Below are positions 5,070-7,436 of a stretch of DNA of 7,436 nucleotides, in pieces (the first letter of the stretch is position 1; each line of letters starts with the position of its first letter). The stretch comes from Pedosphaera sp. Lineage in GTDB: Bacteria > Verrucomicrobiota > Verrucomicrobiia > Limisphaerales > SXTU01. The DNA is taken from the NCBI GenBank assembly GCA_009695395.1, contig SIBB01000164.1, positions 1-7,436 on the forward strand, given 5' to 3'. The notes under the pieces were generated by a model that worked only from the letters and a program-made list of their open reading frames with translations, searched no databases and was not told where the DNA came from. The translations under genes were made by a program, and so were the position numbers.

Positions 5070-6203
5070 ATGTTCGAGTTGCTCAAGACGGATACGAGTT
5101 CCAAGGCGCGGTTGGGTCGCCTCACTACGGCGCATGGCGTCATTGATACGCCCGTCTTCATGCCCGTCGGCACGCAGGGCAGCGTGAAGGCGCTGGACCC
5201 GCGCGAGCTCGTCGAGATGGGCACGCAGATCATCCTGGGCAACACCTACCACCTCAGCATCCGCCCCGGCATGGACATCATCCGCGCGGCAGGCGGCCTG
5301 CACGGCTTCATGAACTGGCCGCTCCCGATTCTCACCGACAGCGGCGGCTTCCAAGTCTTCAGCCTCGCGAAGATTCGCAAGGTCCGGGAGAACGGCGTCG
5401 AGTTCCGCTCGCACCTCGATGGCTCGAAGCTCTTCCTCGGCCCGAAGGAGGCGATGGAAATTCAGCGCTACCTCGGCTCCGACATCGCCATGATTTTCGA
5501 CGAATGCCCGCCGCACGATGCGCCCGCGAAGGACCAGTTGCTCGCCGTCGAGCGGACCATTCGCTGGGCCAAGGAATGCCGCGACCAGCCCCGCGCGCAG
5601 GGGCAAAAAGTCTTCGGCATCGTGCAAGGCGGCAGCAATCCGGAGCTGCGCGCCCATTGCGCGAAGGCCATCACCGCGCTGGACTTCGACGGCTACGCCA
5701 TCGGCGGCGTGAGCGTGGGCGAACCGGAGCCGGAGATGATGAAGGCGGTGGAACTGGCCGAGCCGTTCCTGCCGGCGGACAAGGCGCGCTACGCGATGGG
5801 TCTGGGCACGCCCGCGCAGCTCGTGGAGCTGGTCGCGCGCGGCGTGGACATGTTCGACTGCGTGTTGCCGACGCGCGTGGCGCGGGGTGGCACGGCCTAT
5901 ACGCGCAAGGGCAGTTACGCCATCAAGGGCGGCGCGGTGAAGGCGGACTTCGGGCCGATTGAGGACGGCTGCGATTGCTTTGCCTGCAAGCGCTTCTCCC
6001 GCGCCTACATTCGCCACTTGCTGAATGTGAACGAGATTCTTGGCCTGCGCATGGTGAGCGTCCACAACAGCCACCTGTTCCTCGCCGTGATGGCGGACAT
6101 CCGGCGGCACCTGGCGGCGGGGACGTTCGCGGAGTTTCGTCGTGAGTTCATCGCAGGCTACGTGCCGTCGCGCAAGGTGCTCGCGGCGCGGGCTGGGGCC
6201 TGA
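5070..6203 (+). CDS. tgt: Queuine/preQ1 tRNA-guanine transglycosylase (tRNA-ribosyltransferase)
   Basis: The 377-residue product is bacterial Tgt (EC 2.4.2.29), a cytoplasmic TIM-barrel enzyme. It exchanges guanine-34 for preQ1 in the anticodons of tRNAs for Asp, Asn, His and Tyr, the first tRNA-bound step of queuosine formation. Visible motifs are FMPVGTQGSVK (30-40), QIILGNTYHL (53-62), LTDSGGFQVFSL (88-99, Asp90 the general acid/base), MIFDEC (141-146, Asp144 base recognition), VFGIVQGG (181-188), DGYAIGGVSVGE (207-218) and MFDCVLPTR (261-269, Asp263 the nucleophile). The zinc site is complete: C-x-C-x2-C at 301, 303 and 306, with His332 in SVHNSH. Length matches E. coli Tgt (375). I chose the ATG at 5070 because MFELLKTD matches the usual family start; an in-frame GTG at 5046 would add eight residues (MLWLNPPP) unlike family members. 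No Shine-Dalgarno is seen. The common partners queA, yajC and secD are not adjacent. All catalytic residues are present, so it should be active. Confidence 0.97.
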   Translation: MFELLKTDTSSKARLGRLTTAHGVIDTPVFMPVGTQGSVKALDPRELVEMGTQIILGNTYHLSIRPGMDIIRAAGGLHGFMNWPLPILTDSGGFQVFSLAKIRKVRENGVEFRSHLDGSKLFLGPKEAMEIQRYLGSDIAMIFDECPPHDAPAKDQLLAVERTIRWAKECRDQPRAQGQKVFGIVQGGSNPELRAHCAKAITALDFDGYAIGGVSVGEPEPEMMKAVELAEPFLPADKARYAMGLGTPAQLVELVARGVDMFDCVLPTRVARGGTAYTRKGSYAIKGGAVKADFGPIEDGCDCFACKRFSRAYIRHLLNVNEILGLRMVSVHNSHLFLAVMADIRRHLAAGTFAEFRREFIAGYVPSRKVLAARAGA

Positions 6204-6259
6204 AGGGATTGCCTCACGCGAAGGAATTACCCGCTGGCTTGCTTCTGAGCTTGGTCTTC

Positions 6260-6286
6260 TTTGCGCCCTCCGCGTCCTTTGCGTGA
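6260..6286. repeat. Three imperfect 9-bp units of the TTTGCG type between convergent genes
   Basis: TTTGCGCCC, TCCGCGTCC and TTTGCGTGA follow one another without a gap, sharing the pattern TYYGCGYSM. They lie in the 95-base space between the ends of tgt and the convergent membrane-protein gene. A looser pair, GAAGGGATTGCC (6202-6213) and GAAGGAATTACC (6220-6231), matching at 10 of 12 bases, stands just before it. I see no gene and no hairpin with a U tract here. Short arrays of this composition are frequent intergenic repeats in several GC-rich phyla (from memory, not tested). Confidence 0.5.
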
Positions 6287-6298
6287 TGCAGTCGGGTT

Positions 6299-6958
6299 TC
6301 AACCGCCAAGCTCAAACAGGTGCCGGCACTGGAGCAGGAAGGCGAACAGCCACACCAGCCACACGCCCCCCTGCCAATAAAGCCAGACTGTCACCGCGCT
6401 GTGCAGCGCGCGAAAGAACACGAGGCCCACGGCCAAGTCCCACGTGATGGCAGCTGCGACGCTCTGCAGCTTCAGGCCGAACACGAGCAGGCCGAACAGC
6501 ACCACCCCGAGGCCCGCCGCCTTCGCGTTGGGCAGCAGGCGCACGCAGAACGCGAAGGGCGCGAAGCAGAGGAAGAGTTGCTCCAGCGCGAGGTTGAACA
6601 GAATGTGCTCCGCGAACTGGCCGGGGTTGCGCGGGAAGTCCGTGGGCGCGAGTTGCCGCAGCGTGGCGTCGCCGAAGTGGAACGAGAGGGTCGCGCCGAC
6701 CAATCCCATCGCCCCCGTGATGAGCCACAGTCGCGGAGCCACGCGCCGGGGAAACACCTCGCGCTGGCCGTGCTTCTCGTGCCACGCGAACACCGCCGCC
6801 CACATCACGAACGCCGCCCAGCCGATGACCGCCACGTAAAACCAGACCGCATCGGGGCGTTGCCCCCAGTGGGCGAGGCGGGGGTAACAGGCGAGGGCGG
6901 TGAGCGCCGCTGCAATGGCCGCGCGCAAGAGGACGGCGGGTTCGGTGAAGGCGCGCAC
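6299..6958 (-). CDS. Multi-pass membrane protein, family uncertain (remote resemblance to CPBP proteases)
   Basis: The 219-residue product is strongly hydrophobic, with about six or seven likely membrane helices at roughly residues 7-24, 38-58, 76-93, 117-141, 147-163, 167-182 and 188-211. Short basic loops (KHGQREVFPRR, 63-72) separate the second and third. I do not recognise the family with certainty. NLALEQLFLCF (122-132) and FFRALH (181-186) are placed as the E-E-x-x-x-R and F-x-x-x-H motifs of CPBP (CAAX protease-like) proteins would be, but the first motif lacks its second Glu and its Arg, so a proteolytic role is not supported. The only initiator upstream of residue 52 is the GTG at 6958. 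The in-frame region before it is an untranslatable-looking palindrome closed by a TAG at 7026-7028. The gene has no Shine-Dalgarno. Steady hydrophobic periodicity and GC codon bias support a real gene over a shadow frame. Confidence 0.65.
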   Translation of the reverse strand: MRAFTEPAVLLRAAIAAALTALACYPRLAHWGQRPDAVWFYVAVIGWAAFVMWAAVFAWHEKHGQREVFPRRVAPRLWLITGAMGLVGATLSFHFGDATLRQLAPTDFPRNPGQFAEHILFNLALEQLFLCFAPFAFCVRLLPNAKAAGLGVVLFGLLVFGLKLQSVAAAITWDLAVGLVFFRALHSAVTVWLYWQGGVWLVWLFAFLLQCRHLFELGG

Positions 6959-6964
6959 GGGGGA

Positions 6965-7028
6965 GTAGCCGCCGAGGTCAGGCGGCGGAGCTGATTTGAA
7001 GTGCCCGCCTCCTCGCGTCGGCGGCTAC
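6965..7028. repeat. 64-bp GC-rich palindrome immediately upstream of the membrane-protein start
   Basis: GTAGCCGCCGA (6965-6975) is the exact reverse complement of TCGGCGGCTAC (7018-7028). Inward, the arms continue with 9 matches in the next 14 positions, giving an imperfect stem of about 25 bp around a central loop near 6990-7003. It separates two same-strand genes, ends 7 bases after the upstream gene's stop and begins 6 bases before the downstream GTG. It could terminate or attenuate transcription, mask the start codon, or be a REP-like dispersed element. Confidence 0.8.
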
Positions 7029-7034
7029 GCGGAA

Positions 7035-7436
7035 CTACTTCAACCCACCCTCAATCATCTTCTCGAAGTCCGCGCGCGCGCCCTTCGCCAGCGCCGCCGG
7101 GCCGGTGAGGCGGACGAAGACGCTGCCTTCCTCGCCCTCGACAATTGCGCCGAGCAGCGCGAAGCCGGGCTTGAGCGTCGGCGGCGTGCCGGGCGTGCCG
7201 CTCTTGTAGGTGCCCTCCGCGGAGACGTAGGTGACCTTCACCTTGCCGACGGTCTTCTCCTCCGTCTTCGCGTTGATCTTGTCGCGCCCCTCCTCGAACT
7301 GGCTGAACCAGCGGTCCACGTTGGCCTTCGTGCCGCCGCTCTGCGGGCCGAAGAAGAAGAACACCACCTCGCCCGCTTCCTTCGCGTCCTTCGCCGTCAC
7401 CTTGAGCTGAGCCTTGCGCATGCTGCCTTCGGGGAG
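7035..7436 (-). CDS. Conserved hypothetical protein, C-terminal 133 residues (cut by window edge)
   Basis: The frame is open from the window edge to a TAG at 7035-7037. An internal ATG at 7421 exists, but the five codons before it (LPEGS) are also in frame and read as part of the same domain, so I treat the gene as continuing beyond the window. The visible part has MRKAQLKV, EVVFFFFGPQSGGTKANVDRWFSQFEE (with G-x-x-x-G-G-x-x-x-N-x-x-R-W pattern), VTYVSAEGTY, FALLGAIVEGEEGSVFVRLTGPAAL and a closing helix ADFEKMIEGGLK. This pattern recalls hypothetical, often lipoprotein-type, proteins of Planctomycetes and Verrucomicrobia whose N-terminus bears a signal peptide; function is unknown. No membrane segment is present in the visible part. 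It would share a strand with the membrane-protein gene, 76 bases away, but the palindrome between them may separate their transcripts. Confidence 0.75.
   Translation of the reverse strand, partial: LPEGSMRKAQLKVTAKDAKEAGEVVFFFFGPQSGGTKANVDRWFSQFEEGRDKINAKTEEKTVGKVKVTYVSAEGTYKSGTPGTPPTLKPGFALLGAIVEGEEGSVFVRLTGPAALAKGARADFEKMIEGGLK

Noticed and set aside
3893..5245. A 450-codon minus-strand open frame opposite the sulfatase and the start of tgt
   Set aside because: It spans two real genes and the gap between them, has low-complexity Arg/Leu/Glu composition and no recognisable motif.
4797..6302. A 501-codon minus-strand open frame opposite tgt
   Set aside because: It is antisense to a fully conserved Tgt, and the product is dominated by Arg, Ala and His runs typical of a frame complementary to GC-rich coding DNA.
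7035..7421. Complete 128-residue gene starting at the ATG at 7421
   Set aside because: The frame continues to the window edge and the residues before this Met fit the same domain, so the Met is judged internal and the gene partial.
1..7436. A new multi-gene defence, mobile or biosynthetic system
   Set aside because: No nuclease, methylase, transposase, toxin, synthase cluster, CRISPR array or RNA structure of that kind can be seen. The genes read as ordinary metabolic and transport functions, with the separate oddities listed above.

Overview
The window is GC-rich chromosomal DNA, most likely from a member of the PVC superphylum, probably Verrucomicrobiota. This rests on inference: a Tat-tagged hydroxypyruvate-isomerase-like protein, a secreted S1-type sulfatase, nearly universal lack of Shine-Dalgarno sequences, and short gaps that each hold a different small palindrome or repeat. 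No rRNA, tRNA, CRISPR array, transposase or phage gene is visible. The gaps between genes are 6 to 157 bases, so no stretch over 300 bases lacks a gene.

Layout from left to right. (1) A minus-strand gene cut by the left edge encodes the N-terminus of a twin-arginine-signal TIM-barrel protein of the hydroxypyruvate isomerase type. (2) Divergent from it is a plus-strand LarA/DUF2088 (nickel-dependent lactate racemase-like) gene. (3) Convergent to that is a minus-strand two-gene unit, a PhoU-like DUF47 gene followed 6 bases later by a PiT phosphate permease gene; this is the classic low-affinity phosphate uptake pair. (4) Divergent from DUF47 is a plus-strand exported sulfatase. The 157-base gap between them holds a Pho-box-like direct repeat, a 27-bp tandem duplication and a TTGACA-type promoter placed so that the sulfatase mRNA would be leaderless. 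(5) Next on the plus strand is tgt, the tRNA-guanine transglycosylase of queuosine synthesis, complete with catalytic Asp residues and zinc site. (6) Convergent to tgt is a minus-strand multi-pass membrane protein of uncertain family. (7) Upstream of that gene, on the same strand and separated by a 64-bp palindrome, is a gene cut by the right edge whose product resembles a conserved hypothetical protein.

The genes do not form one pathway. The DUF47-PiT pair is a clear functional unit (phosphate import and its accessory protein). The LarA-like enzyme and the isomerase-like protein could both act on small hydroxy-acids, but only their adjacency suggests it. The sulfatase fits a polysaccharide-degrading lifestyle, and tgt is housekeeping. 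I see no convincing new multi-gene system. The points most worth checking are the sulfatase's altered active-site signature (C-x-P-S-L instead of C-x-P-S-R, and GKWW instead of GKWH), the preserved nickel-pincer residues in the LarA homologue, and the Pho-box-like site and leaderless promoter in the sulfatase/DUF47 gap.
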